From: Myxococcales bacterium
Lineage (GTDB): Bacteria > Myxococcota > Myxococcia > Myxococcales > Myxococcaceae
DNA: 16,634 bases
Direction of reading: 5' to 3'
Assembly (NCBI GenBank): GCA_003153055.1
Contig: PMBV01000316.1
Span: forward strand, 1 to 16,634
The notes beneath the pieces are model-generated. The model made no database searches, was not told the origin of the DNA, and worked only from the letters and a program-made list of their open reading frames with translations. The translations under genes and the position numbers were made by a program. This document shows, piece by piece, positions 1 through 7,415 of the stretch. Each line of letters starts with the position of its first letter. The first letter of the stretch is position 1.

Positions 1-25
1 CAGGCTCCGTGCCAGGCGGCTTCGT

Positions 26-787
26 TCAACTCGACGTTTGCTCGGCACCCGTAACGGATCGCCGTTCCCTCATCTTGTCGCCGCGCAAACGCCTAATGGT
101 TTGAAAATACTTAATCTCGAGCTCGCTCATGATGCCGGGCGCCACCGCAATGATGTTCTCCCGATACCGAGCCTTCAGCACATCCAGGGTGTACTCATAG
201 AATCGCTGCAAGAACCTGAAGTGATCCGGCTCGAAGTAGTCGAGCTGCGATGCCTCTCCACCAAAGAAATCCTTGGCGAGTGCCTCGGGCGCTTTGTCCA
301 CCAGCCAGCCGGGAAAAGCCGGGGTGGCCGTCACGGCGCGTTGAGCATTCAGCATGCCGCGGCCCGAACTATCGAGCACCACGATGAGGCGGTAACCCTT
401 CGCGACGAGACCGTCGAGGAAGGGAAAGTAAGGCGCCAAATCGAGCTTCCCCTCGACGGGCTCGACAACTCGCCAGGCGATGGTGGTCGAGACGGTGTTG
501 ATGGGTGCCGCAGAGAGCGCTTGCACTACCGACTCCACGCTCGCCGTATTCCCATCAGGCACGAACTTCGAGAAGATTGGAACCGAAGGAAAACCCGGTG
601 GCCGCTCAAGCACGAGGGACGGCTGCGCAGCCACGGGTGGCGTCCGTGAGGTCACGACTCGCGTCTGGACCGAGGGGACCCCCGCGTCTGGCTTTGACTT
701 GTGAGAAGTACAGCCGTCGGAGAGCAGTGCCAAAACCAACCAAAACACAGAAGCCAACTCGGAACGACAAGTCATCACTCTGAACAT
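26..787 (-). CDS. Glycoside-hydrolase-like (GH42-type) lipoprotein, C-terminal reading frame broken or cut by window edge
   Basis: The first 25 residues form a signal peptide ending in the lipobox-like LSDGC, so Cys26 is probably lipidated. Residues about 66-227 read like the N-terminal half of a TIM-barrel glycosidase: a strand ending in AWRVVEP, a conserved LIVVLDSSGRG strand, FPGWL, and SELEIKY (221-227), where a Glu sits at the place of the acid/base residue of GH42-like enzymes. After SELEIKYFQ the frame turns Arg-rich and stops at 26-28. In the neighbouring frame the text RYGCRANVELNEAAWHGA runs off the left edge and resembles the RYG...LN.AWG stretch expected next in this family. The gene is therefore probably frameshifted and longer. 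It lies 156 bp downstream of the DUF2142 gene. Substrate is unknown; a role in trimming or sensing the local polysaccharide is inference. The start at 787 is chosen because it gives the full signal peptide. Confidence 0.65.
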   Translation of the reverse strand: MFRVMTCRSELASVFWLVLALLSDGCTSHKSKPDAGVPSVQTRVVTSRTPPVAAQPSLVLERPPGFPSVPIFSKFVPDGNTASVESVVQALSAAPINTVSTTIAWRVVEPVEGKLDLAPYFPFLDGLVAKGYRLIVVLDSSGRGMLNAQRAVTATPAFPGWLVDKAPEALAKDFFGGEASQLDYFEPDHFRFLQRFYEYTLDVLKARYRENIIAVAPGIMSELEIKYFQTIRRLRGDKMRERRSVTGAEQTSS

Positions 788-830
788 CTTAGCGTGCCCA
801 CTTTCCGATCCGAGCTATACGTGCATTCAT

Positions 831-843
831 CACAGTTTCTGTG
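831..843. other. Small hairpin (CACAG-TTT-CTGTG) in the gap between the DUF2142 and lipoprotein genes
   Basis: A 5-bp perfect stem with a 3-nt loop lies in the 156-bp gap 788-943. It is too short and lacks the U tract needed to be a convincing terminator. A weak -10-like TATAGC lies between it and the lipoprotein start on the minus strand, about 27 nt upstream of the ATG. The rest of this gap shows nothing recognisable. Confidence 0.2.
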
Positions 844-943
844 CACCACATCAACCGGCCCCTGATACTCGCGCCGCCATCGGTATCACGGCCCCCGTTC
901 GCCTCGCGATCAGCTCCTCGGTGCTCGGTCGCTCCCTCGTCGA

Positions 944-2419
944 TCAGCCAGGTGTCCGGGTCCGACGGAGCGCGCGCGACTCCCTCAATCCGATACTAGA
1001 CGCCGGGGGACTCTCATGGAAGCGCGAAAGCAGCGTCTGTGCCACCGAGCCCGTGACGACGAACAGCCAGCCAATGAGAATCACACGCCCCAACGCAACG
1101 AATGGAGTCCGGTCCGTCCCTGGGCCTCGACCAAGTGCGTAGGCCGCCAAGAGCGCGGGAAGAAGGAAGTAACGCCCCTGGACCCCCTCAACAAGCACCG
1201 CAGGATGGCGCGTCCAAGTCGCGAGTAACGACAAGAAGATTATGAGCACCGAGACGACAGCGCTGGCGAGAAGGAACAGCCGAGGTCGGAGAGTCGATCT
1301 GAAGTCGCGCCAAGAGAACGAGAGCCCCAACAATACCGCCAGCGTCCAGCCGGTTACGAGGTACACCCACGACTCGAGCTGGGTATCGAGCCACCCAAGG
1401 ACCCCGATAAACGAGAACCCGTAGAACTCCCTGAGTCCGCGATGAGCTACTGTTGCACCCAGGACTTCCACCAACGCGTCCGGATGCGCGACATAGTGAG
1501 CGACCACCTCACCACTCGTCACTCCACGAACAACCCGGAGGTCTTTCGTGGCGGTGAGAGCATAACCATACCACGCCATCACCGCGACCGACAGCACAGC
1601 CGCTCCAACTCCCGCCACCCGATTTCGGCGTACCACCGCAAGGACAACCAACAAGCCGAGCAGCGGAGCGAGATGCAGGCGACATGTAGCCAAGACAAAC
1701 GCGCCGGCAGCCAGTGCGAGCTGCTCGAGAAGACTGACCGGGTACGACCGCTCCATGGCTCTGAGCCAGGTTGAGATCCACCACACAGCAAGTGCCGAGG
1801 TGAGGCCGTCAATCGTCGGAGAGACAAACTGAAAGAGACTCATCGGAAGCAAGAGCAGTGCTGCGGCTGCCTGACTCATCGGCCAAAGACGAACCGCCAG
1901 CCACAGGAACAAGACGCTGATTATCAAACACAGGAACCGCACCAATCCATATGTTGTCTCGACCGTGAAACTCAGGGCGCGCCCGATTGCCAACCCGGCA
2001 GCATGTGGTAGCCAGATCGCAGGGAAGTAGTACCCCGGGGCCATGATCTCGAAGTGCTCCACGCCTGACCAGCGAATCTTGCGAGCCTCACCTCGAATAC
2101 TGGCAGACAGGGCCTGCTTTCCTTCGATAAGAGGGTGAAGGTAGGCTCCTATATAAGCCATCAACCCATCATCTACCCAACCACCGTAACTCTGGCCTGG
2201 TGGTGTCTCCAAAAACAGCCGCCCCTTGGACACGAGGTAGGCACGCTTGAGATGCTCGGTCTCATCAGGAGACTGAATCGGAGGCACGAGCGCAGAATAG
2301 AGCGCCGACCCAAAGGCCACAGCACAAGCAAGCACAAAACGCGGAGTCGCCTGGCCGCCGATCGTCTCCGCCACAAGCCCCATCCAAGCTCGCCCCGACC
2401 CTATCGTCCGATCAGACAT
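944..2419 (-). CDS. DUF2142 family polytopic membrane protein
   Basis: About 491 residues with many hydrophobic helices across the whole length. The hallmark N-terminal signature after the first membrane segment is present: PPIQSPDETEH then KRAYLVSKG (from about residue 46), which fits the PPFQ.PDE..H..RAY pattern of DUF2142. Near the C-terminus VQGRYFLLP matches the conserved GRY..P element. DUF2142 proteins resemble GT-C membrane glycosyltransferases and are common in polysaccharide loci; the exact reaction is not established. The start at 2419 is preferred over an upstream ATG at 2455 because it overlaps the DUF2304 stop by 8 bases (ATGTCTGA), a typical translational-coupling arrangement. 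No clear Shine-Dalgarno sequence is visible. The GC content is lower than in the right half of the window. Confidence 0.88.
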   Translation of the reverse strand: MSDRTIGSGRAWMGLVAETIGGQATPRFVLACAVAFGSALYSALVPPIQSPDETEHLKRAYLVSKGRLFLETPPGQSYGGWVDDGLMAYIGAYLHPLIEGKQALSASIRGEARKIRWSGVEHFEIMAPGYYFPAIWLPHAAGLAIGRALSFTVETTYGLVRFLCLIISVLFLWLAVRLWPMSQAAAALLLLPMSLFQFVSPTIDGLTSALAVWWISTWLRAMERSYPVSLLEQLALAAGAFVLATCRLHLAPLLGLLVVLAVVRRNRVAGVGAAVLSVAVMAWYGYALTATKDLRVVRGVTSGEVVAHYVAHPDALVEVLGATVAHRGLREFYGFSFIGVLGWLDTQLESWVYLVTGWTLAVLLGLSFSWRDFRSTLRPRLFLLASAVVSVLIIFLSLLATWTRHPAVLVEGVQGRYFLLPALLAAYALGRGPGTDRTPFVALGRVILIGWLFVVTGSVAQTLLSRFHESPPASSIGLRESRALRRTRTPG

Positions 2420-2762
2420 GAACGGCCGACCGTTTCTGCGCGGACCGCATTGCAAGAACGCGAACGAGCGCCGTCATCCGATCACTCTCCGACCACCTCA
2501 GGTGGCGAGCAAGGATGGATTCGCGCACGAGCCAGATGATTGTTGGATAGGTAACGAAGTCAACACCGCGCCCGATACCAACGAGCGAAGCAAGCCAGAG
2601 CGATACCGATGGAATCGAAATCATGATGCCACCGGCTGAAAACACCAACACCTCTGCCACGATGGCGCGCATGCCCCACTTGCGAAGCGTTGCGCAATCG
2701 ACAAACAAGACAACAGAAGACGCGAGAGAAGAAAGATAGATGGAGTAGTCATTCGCGCCCAA
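2412..2762 (-). CDS. DUF2304 family small membrane protein
   Basis: About 116 residues with roughly three hydrophobic segments: near 6-22, 33-52 and 55-83. The stretch GIGRGVDFVTYPTIIWLV followed by a charged amphipathic tail (ARHLRWSES, MTALVRVLAMRSA) matches the DUF2304 layout of LGigrgaDl.fY...l, then a short cytoplasmic helix. DUF2304 proteins are small inner-membrane proteins usually encoded beside dolichyl-phosphate-mannose-synthase-like GT2 enzymes in polysaccharide clusters, often with DUF2142 genes; a scaffolding role is suspected but unproven. Here the GT2 partner is not next to it: the upstream side is the spacer 2763-3250. The TTG start at 2762 is the longest in-frame option and lacks a clear ribosome binding site, so the N-terminus is uncertain. 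It overlaps the DUF2142 gene by 8 bases. Confidence 0.75.
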   Translation of the reverse strand: MGANDYSIYLSSLASSVVLFVDCATLRKWGMRAIVAEVLVFSAGGIMISIPSVSLWLASLVGIGRGVDFVTYPTIIWLVRESILARHLRWSESDRMTALVRVLAMRSAQKRSAVHV

Positions 2763-3250
2763 AGAAGAACCGGAACGCCAGATCCCGGAGAATACTGACC
2801 ATAGATCGCTACCGCCATTTGGGCCCCTTAGGTAATTCTCGTCGCGTGTTCAAGCCCCATGACGGACCCAATGGGCGGCGGGCGAGCGGGGCCTTGGTGG
2901 CGCAGGGTATTGCGTTGCGCGCGTAGATGTGCTAGCGGAAATGATTTTAGAGACCGAATTGGCCGCCCGCCGGAGGGTCGAGCGAGACGCCTCGCCGATC
3001 CGCCGTCGGAGGACTCGATGAACTGGGCGCACGCAGGCCCCGGTCGTCAAGGGCATGAAAGTCGACCGCTCGAGACAGCACGGAAGGATGGGGAACCAGA
3101 TCAAACTGGTTCAGCCAATCGCGAGATGGCGTATCTCTCAGACTGCAGAAAAGTCGGCCTTGGGTTGTGTCGCTGGCTCCCAGCCCCTTTGGGCTGGTCC
3201 TGTTTGTATTGGGTCGCTCGATCGACGCATCGAGTTCCGGTAACTGGGAG
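2763..3250. other. Spacer of ~490 bp between wzt and the DUF2304 gene
   Basis: No gene could be supported on either strand. A long open minus-strand stretch (2947-3459) has mixed third-position composition, overlaps the wzt 3' end in another frame and has no recognised domain, though its C-terminal part (WLNQFDLVPHPS, AVDFHALDDRG) looks slightly protein-like and could be a relic. A minus-strand -10-like TATTCT occurs about 30 nt upstream of the DUF2304 start, so this gap may hold a promoter for the DUF2304/DUF2142 genes. DUF2304 genes normally sit beside a GT2 gene, so loss of such a gene here is possible. Confidence 0.5.
3180..3197. terminator. Candidate hairpin downstream of wzt (CCAGCCC-CTTT-GGGCTGG)
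   Basis: A perfect 7-bp GC-rich stem with a 4-nt loop lies about 55 nt past the wzt stop codon on the minus strand. There is no run of U after it on the minus strand, so intrinsic termination is doubtful; it may stabilise the transcript end. A second small stem (GGGAG / CTCCC, 3246-3266) spans the wzt stop codon. Confidence 0.3.
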
Positions 3251-4549
3251 CTACGGTTCGACTCCCGGGTCGACGGCCCCGGCAACGACGCTGGCTTCTG
3301 GGGCCACAGCACGACTCGACACCGACCAGCGATGCTCGGGACGAACGGGCCCTGAGGCAACGTCAGCGGTGGCCGCAACGACCAAGCTCGCGCGCAGTGG
3401 AGCGGTCTCTCTGTGGTCGCGAGGGGCCAAGCGCGCCAAGACCTCATACGCGCCTTCACCCAGACTCAGCCGTGGCAATTCGAGAGTGGCAGTGCCCTGC
3501 CCAGCCGGGGTCTCGGCGGTGAGGGAGGTGCCGAAGAGGAGCCCACCATCGGCGCTGCGAATCTCGACGGCGAAGGCACTCGCGCTCGTCTCTCGAGCCA
3601 CGTAGTCGAGAAGCACATGAAGTCGGCCGCTGCTGCTGAAGGCGGACGGCGAACCCTCTTCGTGGCCGTTGCGAAGGCGAACGGAGGAAAGCGTCACTGG
3701 CATTGGTGGGGCTGGGGCGAGTTCAGGCAAGGCCAGTCCAGGGCTGGAAAGGGGTGATTGACCTGAAGCCTGGGCCTCAGCGGAGGAGACCGCCCGGCGG
3801 TATTCGCGGACCACCTCCTTCGGGTCCCCCATCATGCGCACCCTGCCGCCATCGATCCAGGCGGCGAGGTCGCACCATGACTCCACGGTACCGAGGTCGT
3901 GAGTCACGAGCACGATGGTGCGGCCGCCATCGCGGAACTCCTTCATTTTCGCACTGGATTTGTGCTGGAAGTGCTCGTCACCTACCGAGAGGATCTCGTC
4001 GATGATGAGGATGTCTGGGTCGACGTGCGTCGCCACCGCGAAGGCGAGCCGCATGAACATGCCACTCGAGTAGGTGCGCACCGGCTCGTCGATGAAGTCG
4101 CCCAGCTCGGCAAAGCGAATGATGTCTTCCACCCGATCCGTGAGCTCGGCGCGACTCATCCCCAAGATGATGCCGTTGATGAATATGTTCTCGCGCCCAG
4201 TGAACTCTGGGTGAAAGCCCGCGCCGAGTTCGAGTAGCGCCGAAATCCGCCCGTTGACGCGAATCGAGCCTTTGCTCGGCGAGTAGATGCCGGTCATCAG
4301 CTTGAGGAGCGTGCTCTTACCCGAGCCATTGCGCCCGATGATGCCGATCGTCTTCGCCCTGGGGATAGAGAGGTTCACCTCGGAGAGGGCCTCGATGACC
4401 CAGGTCGGCTCCACGACCTTCCGCCGACGGAGCAGGATCCTGATGAACTCGGTCTTGAGTGTGCTCGAATCCTTCCGTCGCGAGGACTTCTTGAACGTCT
4501 TCCCGACGCCCTCCAGCACGATGGCCATCTCAGTTGGGGTCAAGTTCAT
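3251..4549 (-). CDS. wzt: O-antigen/polysaccharide ABC exporter ATP-binding protein Wzt, with C-terminal cargo-binding-like domain
   Basis: The nucleotide-binding subunit of the exporter that moves finished lipid-linked polysaccharide across the inner membrane. About 432 residues from this start. Walker A GRNGSGKST is at 72-80, the ABC signature YSSGM at 160-164, Walker B ILIIDE at 180-185 and the H-loop THD at 216-218. The order is typical of the Wzt/TagH subfamily, including ISALLELGAGF and the long helix after Walker B (LSVGDEHFQ). After a Pro/Ala/Ser-rich linker (about 258-285) a beta-rich domain (FAVEIRSADGGLLFGTSL) resembles Wzt_C, which in known O-antigen exporters recognises the modified glycan end. 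The ATG at 4549 lies 7 nt past the wzm stop; a GTG at 4582 would overlap wzm but has no ribosome binding site. It is cotranscribed with wzm. Confidence 0.93.
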   Translation of the reverse strand: MNLTPTEMAIVLEGVGKTFKKSSRRKDSSTLKTEFIRILLRRRKVVEPTWVIEALSEVNLSIPRAKTIGIIGRNGSGKSTLLKLMTGIYSPSKGSIRVNGRISALLELGAGFHPEFTGRENIFINGIILGMSRAELTDRVEDIIRFAELGDFIDEPVRTYSSGMFMRLAFAVATHVDPDILIIDEILSVGDEHFQHKSSAKMKEFRDGGRTIVLVTHDLGTVESWCDLAAWIDGGRVRMMGDPKEVVREYRRAVSSAEAQASGQSPLSSPGLALPELAPAPPMPVTLSSVRLRNGHEEGSPSAFSSSGRLHVLLDYVARETSASAFAVEIRSADGGLLFGTSLTAETPAGQGTATLELPRLSLGEGAYEVLARLAPRDHRETAPLRASLVVAATADVASGPVRPEHRWSVSSRAVAPEASVVAGAVDPGVEP

Positions 4550-4556
4550 GGTCACG

Positions 4557-5393
4557 TCAGACGAGCTCGGCGAACTCCTCACGACGTCGCTCGAACACGC
4601 CGGAGGAGACCCAGAAGAGTGCCAACGAGAGCAGCGCCACCGCGCCGAGCGGCTCCCAGGCGGGGGTCTGGTGCAAGTAGAAGATGTCGCGCCATGCGGC
4701 CATCACTGCCGCCATGGGGTTGCAGAAGAGGAGCAGGTCCCGAGCCTGCTGCGCCGACAGATCGAGACCAAATCGACTCACATCGCCTACGGAGTCGAGG
4801 TTCCACAGGACCGGCGTCAGGAAGAACAACATCTGCACCAGGTTCGCGACGATGTGCTGGAGATCGCGAAAGGCCACGTTCAACGCCGACAGAGAATATG
4901 TGAGACCCAGAGTGAAGGCCGTTTGAACGACCAGCACGATGGGTAGGAAGACGATATGCCAGGTGGGTAGGTCTTGGTAGAGCGTTCCGAGCAGGAACAG
5001 AAGGGGCAGAGACAGGAGGAAGTTGATGAGGTTCGTCAGCACGACCGTCGCGGGCAGCACCTGTGCCGGGAAGCGCACTTTGGTCAGGAGGTCCCTCCGG
5101 TCGCTCACGGAGGTCGTGCCGCCAACCACGGATGACGAGAAGAAGATCCAAGGGAGGAGACCGCAGAACAAGAAGAATGGATAGCGCTCAACGGGCGAGG
5201 CCATCAACACGCCGAACACCAGGACGTACACCACCATGTTCAGCGACGGATTGAGGAACGTCCACAGAAAGCCCAGCACCGAGGCGCGATACCGGGCGCG
5301 TAACTCCCGTGTCGTCAACGCCCACAACAGCCCACGGTACTGCCATAACTCACGAAGGTTTCGTCTCATGACTGCGCCGATCTTGGATATCAT
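4557..5393 (-). CDS. wzm: O-antigen/polysaccharide ABC exporter permease Wzm
   Basis: About 278 residues with six probable membrane helices, of the ABC-2 permease family. Typical features are the amphipathic N-terminal ELWQYRGLLWALTTRELRAR, the first helix LGFLWTFLNPSLNMVVYVLV, the FCGLLPWIFFSS segment, the coupling stretch LLTKVRFPAQVLP, and the late FRDLQHIVANL...FFLTPVLW block followed by NPMAAVMAAWRD. It forms the membrane channel of the exporter with two Wzt subunits. Longer N-termini are open up to 5480, but the extra residues are unlike the family, so the ATG at 5393 is preferred; an ATG at 5369 also remains possible. No strong Shine-Dalgarno sequence is visible. wzt starts 7 nt after its stop. 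Confidence 0.93.
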   Translation of the reverse strand: MISKIGAVMRRNLRELWQYRGLLWALTTRELRARYRASVLGFLWTFLNPSLNMVVYVLVFGVLMASPVERYPFFLFCGLLPWIFFSSSVVGGTTSVSDRRDLLTKVRFPAQVLPATVVLTNLINFLLSLPLLFLLGTLYQDLPTWHIVFLPIVLVVQTAFTLGLTYSLSALNVAFRDLQHIVANLVQMLFFLTPVLWNLDSVGDVSRFGLDLSAQQARDLLLFCNPMAAVMAAWRDIFYLHQTPAWEPLGAVALLSLALFWVSSGVFERRREEFAELV

Positions 5394-5931
5394 GGTCCGT
5401 TCGAGCACCACCGCCACCAGGTACAGCGGACGCGTACCACCGTCCTCCCCCAATGCACCAGGCCTCTGTCGGTTCAGCACCCATGAGGGCAGGGCCGCAG
5501 GATGCCACGAGCGGCGCTACGTCGGCCAGTTGACGATGGACTGTCGGCACGCTCCGAACGACCGGTAGAAGACGAGTCGACGGCGGACGGAGTGCCTCTC
5601 GGTATCGAAGCAGAAGCCCTCGAGTTCGCCGAACCGAATGGGCAACGGCGCTGGGTCGAGTACACCCGGTTGCCGGAGCGGAACTCGGTTCGCGTCGGTC
5701 GCGACAGCGCGTTTTGCAGTGGTCGGGATGCAGTTGTCCCTTAGGGTGTACGGCGGCATGCCATCCTTGGGCGACCAGCGACGTCGCCAGCCGACTGCCG
5801 AAGGCGGCTCGGCCACGCTGCTTCGCGGGGTTCGAGGGTCCAGGCAACCCTCGCCGAGCGTATTGTCAGTCGCCGTGCACCATGGCCACGAACTGGAACC
5901 CGTCACGAGCCCCTCAATGCACTCGCGCAGG
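5394..5931. other. Spacer of ~540 bp between the GT2 gene and wzm
   Basis: Unusually long for a gap inside a polysaccharide operon. Open frames exist on both strands but none has a recognisable domain, consistent codon bias or ribosome binding site. One minus-strand frame ends in a mildly protein-like stretch (FGELEGFCFDTERHS, 5517-5640) and the opposite plus-strand frame also reads passably, so neither can be called. It may contain the promoter for wzm-wzt and the transcript end of the GT2 gene. Confidence 0.5.
5833..5853. terminator. Candidate hairpin downstream of the GT2 gene (CGAGGGT-7 nt-ACCCTCG)
   Basis: A perfect 7-bp stem with a 7-nt loop begins about 80 nt past the GT2 stop on the minus strand. 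The sequence following it on that strand is not U-rich, so it would need help from Rho or serve as an RNA 3'-end structure. No better terminator is visible in the spacer. Confidence 0.3.
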
Positions 5932-7080
5932 TCATCTTGAGGGCCGACGGAGGGCCGCGATCGTCGTGAGCACGAGGTGGGCGAACTCCTCAGGGTCTTT
6001 CGGGGCAAACGCCTGTGACCATTTGAGCTGCTCCACCAGCCGCGGGTCTCCCAATGGCGTTCGCTCGGTCACGAGGGTGATGACGACATTCGAGCGTTGT
6101 CTCGGCACCGGCCCCGTGACGCATTCTACGTCGGGGTCCTCGCCCCCAGCCAGCGGCAGGCCAGCCTCCCGACACGCCGTCCCCAGCGTCCGGGTCACGA
6201 CCTCCACCTTGCACCGAGGCGCCAGGGCCTTGGCGTACTCCAGCTCGTCCACGGTCTCGGCGTGCACCCACACCCGGAGCAGCCCCAGCTGGGCCCTCAC
6301 CGCCCGGGCCGCCACTCGCGCCATGGGGCTGGCCTCGAACCGAGCGTTGTCCTCGAGGTACGCCGGGTAGCGCGCGACCAACCTCCGCTCGTTGACCACA
6401 TCGAGGCGCTTCCGGGTGCGCTGCTCGAACGACGCGCTCCCGTGGTGGTACACCAGCGCCCGGTTGGCCCGCCCGATGAGGTACCCCTGGGCTCGAGCAC
6501 GCTGGCACCAGTCGTTCTCCTCGTTGTACCCCAGGCCATACTTCCGGTCGAAGAGCCCTAACTCCTTCAGCACCGACCTCCGCAGCACCATACAGAAGCC
6601 GTTCAACGTGGGCATGTCGGTGATTCGCGGCAGCCCCCCGAGCTCCAGATGTCGGCCCTCGAGCGCGGCGATGGGCACCGCCTTCCCGAAGTCGGGCACC
6701 GAGCACATCGTCGCGTTGTTCGACAGGGGCGCCAGCGCGGCGTGCTGGGGCGACTCGGCCAGCGCCCCGGTGAGCTCCTCCAGCCACCCGGGCGTCACCC
6801 GCGCGTCACTATTCAGCACCACGCAGTCGAGCTCGCTCGCCGCGAGGCCCAGGTTGGCCGCGGCGACGAAGCCCAAGTTCCGCTCCGTCTTGAGAACCCT
6901 CAGCCGAGGCTCCTCCCTCCGGAGCGCCACGAGCATCCGCTCCATCTCCGGCTCCGGCGACCAGTCATCGACCACGAAAATCCGCCCCAGCGCAGGCCCC
7001 GAGTGGGCCATCACCGACCGCAGGCACTCCAGGGTCAGCGCGGTGTCGCGATAGACGGGGACGACGACGTCAGCGCTCAT
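5932..7080 (-). CDS. GT2 family glycosyltransferase with an extra ~115-residue C-terminal domain
   Basis: About 382 residues. The GT-A fold starts at the first codon: VVVPVYRD (5-12), VVDDWSPE (36-43), KTERNLGFVAAANLG (64-78), then VVLNSDARVTPGW (87-99), where NSD is the nucleotide-sugar/metal motif of rhamnosyltransferase-like GT2 enzymes. Further on are TLNGFCMVLRR (158-168) and YNEENDWCQRA (185-195), which holds the catalytic-base region. It likely transfers a sugar from a nucleotide donor onto a lipid-linked glycan at the inner face of the membrane. Residues about 265-382 (VWVHAETVDELEYAK to the end) are not part of the GT-A core and weakly resemble half of a GT-B domain. The ATG at 7080 overlaps the upstream coiled-coil gene by 11 bases. 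Exact sugar specificity cannot be read. Confidence 0.9.
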   Translation of the reverse strand: MSADVVVPVYRDTALTLECLRSVMAHSGPALGRIFVVDDWSPEPEMERMLVALRREEPRLRVLKTERNLGFVAAANLGLAASELDCVVLNSDARVTPGWLEELTGALAESPQHAALAPLSNNATMCSVPDFGKAVPIAALEGRHLELGGLPRITDMPTLNGFCMVLRRSVLKELGLFDRKYGLGYNEENDWCQRARAQGYLIGRANRALVYHHGSASFEQRTRKRLDVVNERRLVARYPAYLEDNARFEASPMARVAARAVRAQLGLLRVWVHAETVDELEYAKALAPRCKVEVVTRTLGTACREAGLPLAGGEDPDVECVTGPVPRQRSNVVITLVTERTPLGDPRLVEQLKWSQAFAPKDPEEFAHLVLTTIAALRRPSR

Positions 7081-7351
7081 GACCCCATCGAGCCCGGACA
7101 AACCGATGGAGCGGCCCCAGCACGCCTTTCACCGCGTCGTTGAGCGAATCAGCCACCACGTACCGAAGCGGCGGAGCGAGCCCAGGCGCCGCGCTGTCTG
7201 GGTACAACGGTGGCTCGGGCTCTCCTCTCCGCTGGAGCGCCAGCCGCAGCGCGTCCAGCTCGGCCCGCACCCGAGCGCACTCGGTGAGAGCCTGGTCACG
7301 CTCCCGCACAGCCTGCTCGAGCCGAACCTCGAGCTCATCCACCGACGACAT
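7070..7351 (-). CDS. Small coiled-coil protein preceding the GT2 gene
   Basis: About 93 residues and no recognised family. Residues about 4-43 form a strong heptad-like coiled coil (LEVRLEQAVRERDQAL, VRAELDALRLALQ). A Pro-rich linker follows (EPEPPLYPDSAAPG), then a probable amphipathic helix ending in HRFVRARW. The ATG at 7351 is preferred over a TTG at 7375. Its 3' end overlaps the GT2 start by 11 bases (ATGAGCGCTGA), so the two are translationally coupled, and they may act together, for example with the coiled coil as an oligomerisation or membrane-tether subunit (inference). There is no Shine-Dalgarno sequence; a -10-like TATGGG lies 6 nt upstream of the ATG. Confidence 0.72.
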   Translation of the reverse strand: MSSVDELEVRLEQAVRERDQALTECARVRAELDALRLALQRRGEPEPPLYPDSAAPGLAPPLRYVVADSLNDAVKGVLGPLHRFVRARWGHER

Positions 7352-7415
7352 GGCGCGCCCATAGCACACCTGCAAACACTGCGGCCGGCCGAAACTGGCC
7401 TATGGTGCGCCCCGC
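7352..7415. promoter_or_regulatory. Divergent promoter region with mirrored boxes next to both start codons
   Basis: This 64-bp gap separates the minus-strand polysaccharide genes from the plus-strand kinase. CTATGGGCGCGCC (7364-7352, minus) and CTATGGTGCGCC (7400-7411, plus) are near-identical and each sits just upstream of an ATG, at spacings of 6 and 9 nt from the TATGG(G/T) hexamer. This suggests a bidirectional promoter giving leaderless or nearly leaderless mRNAs. GGCCGGCC at 7383-7390 is a small palindrome near the middle. The -35 elements are not convincing. Confidence 0.4.

Noticed and set aside
3246..3266. Sequence GGTTCGACTCCCG resembling a tRNA T-arm
   Set aside because: No matching acceptor, D or anticodon arm could be found around it on either strand; it lies at the wzt stop codon.
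2859..3605. 248-residue plus-strand frame
   Set aside because: No ribosome binding site or domain, and it overlaps the wzt 3' end antisense; the text is typical of a shadow frame.
5517..6008. 163-residue minus-strand frame in the spacer upstream of wzm
   Set aside because: It overlaps the GT2 3' end in another frame, lacks a domain and a start signal, and only its last ~30 residues look protein-like.
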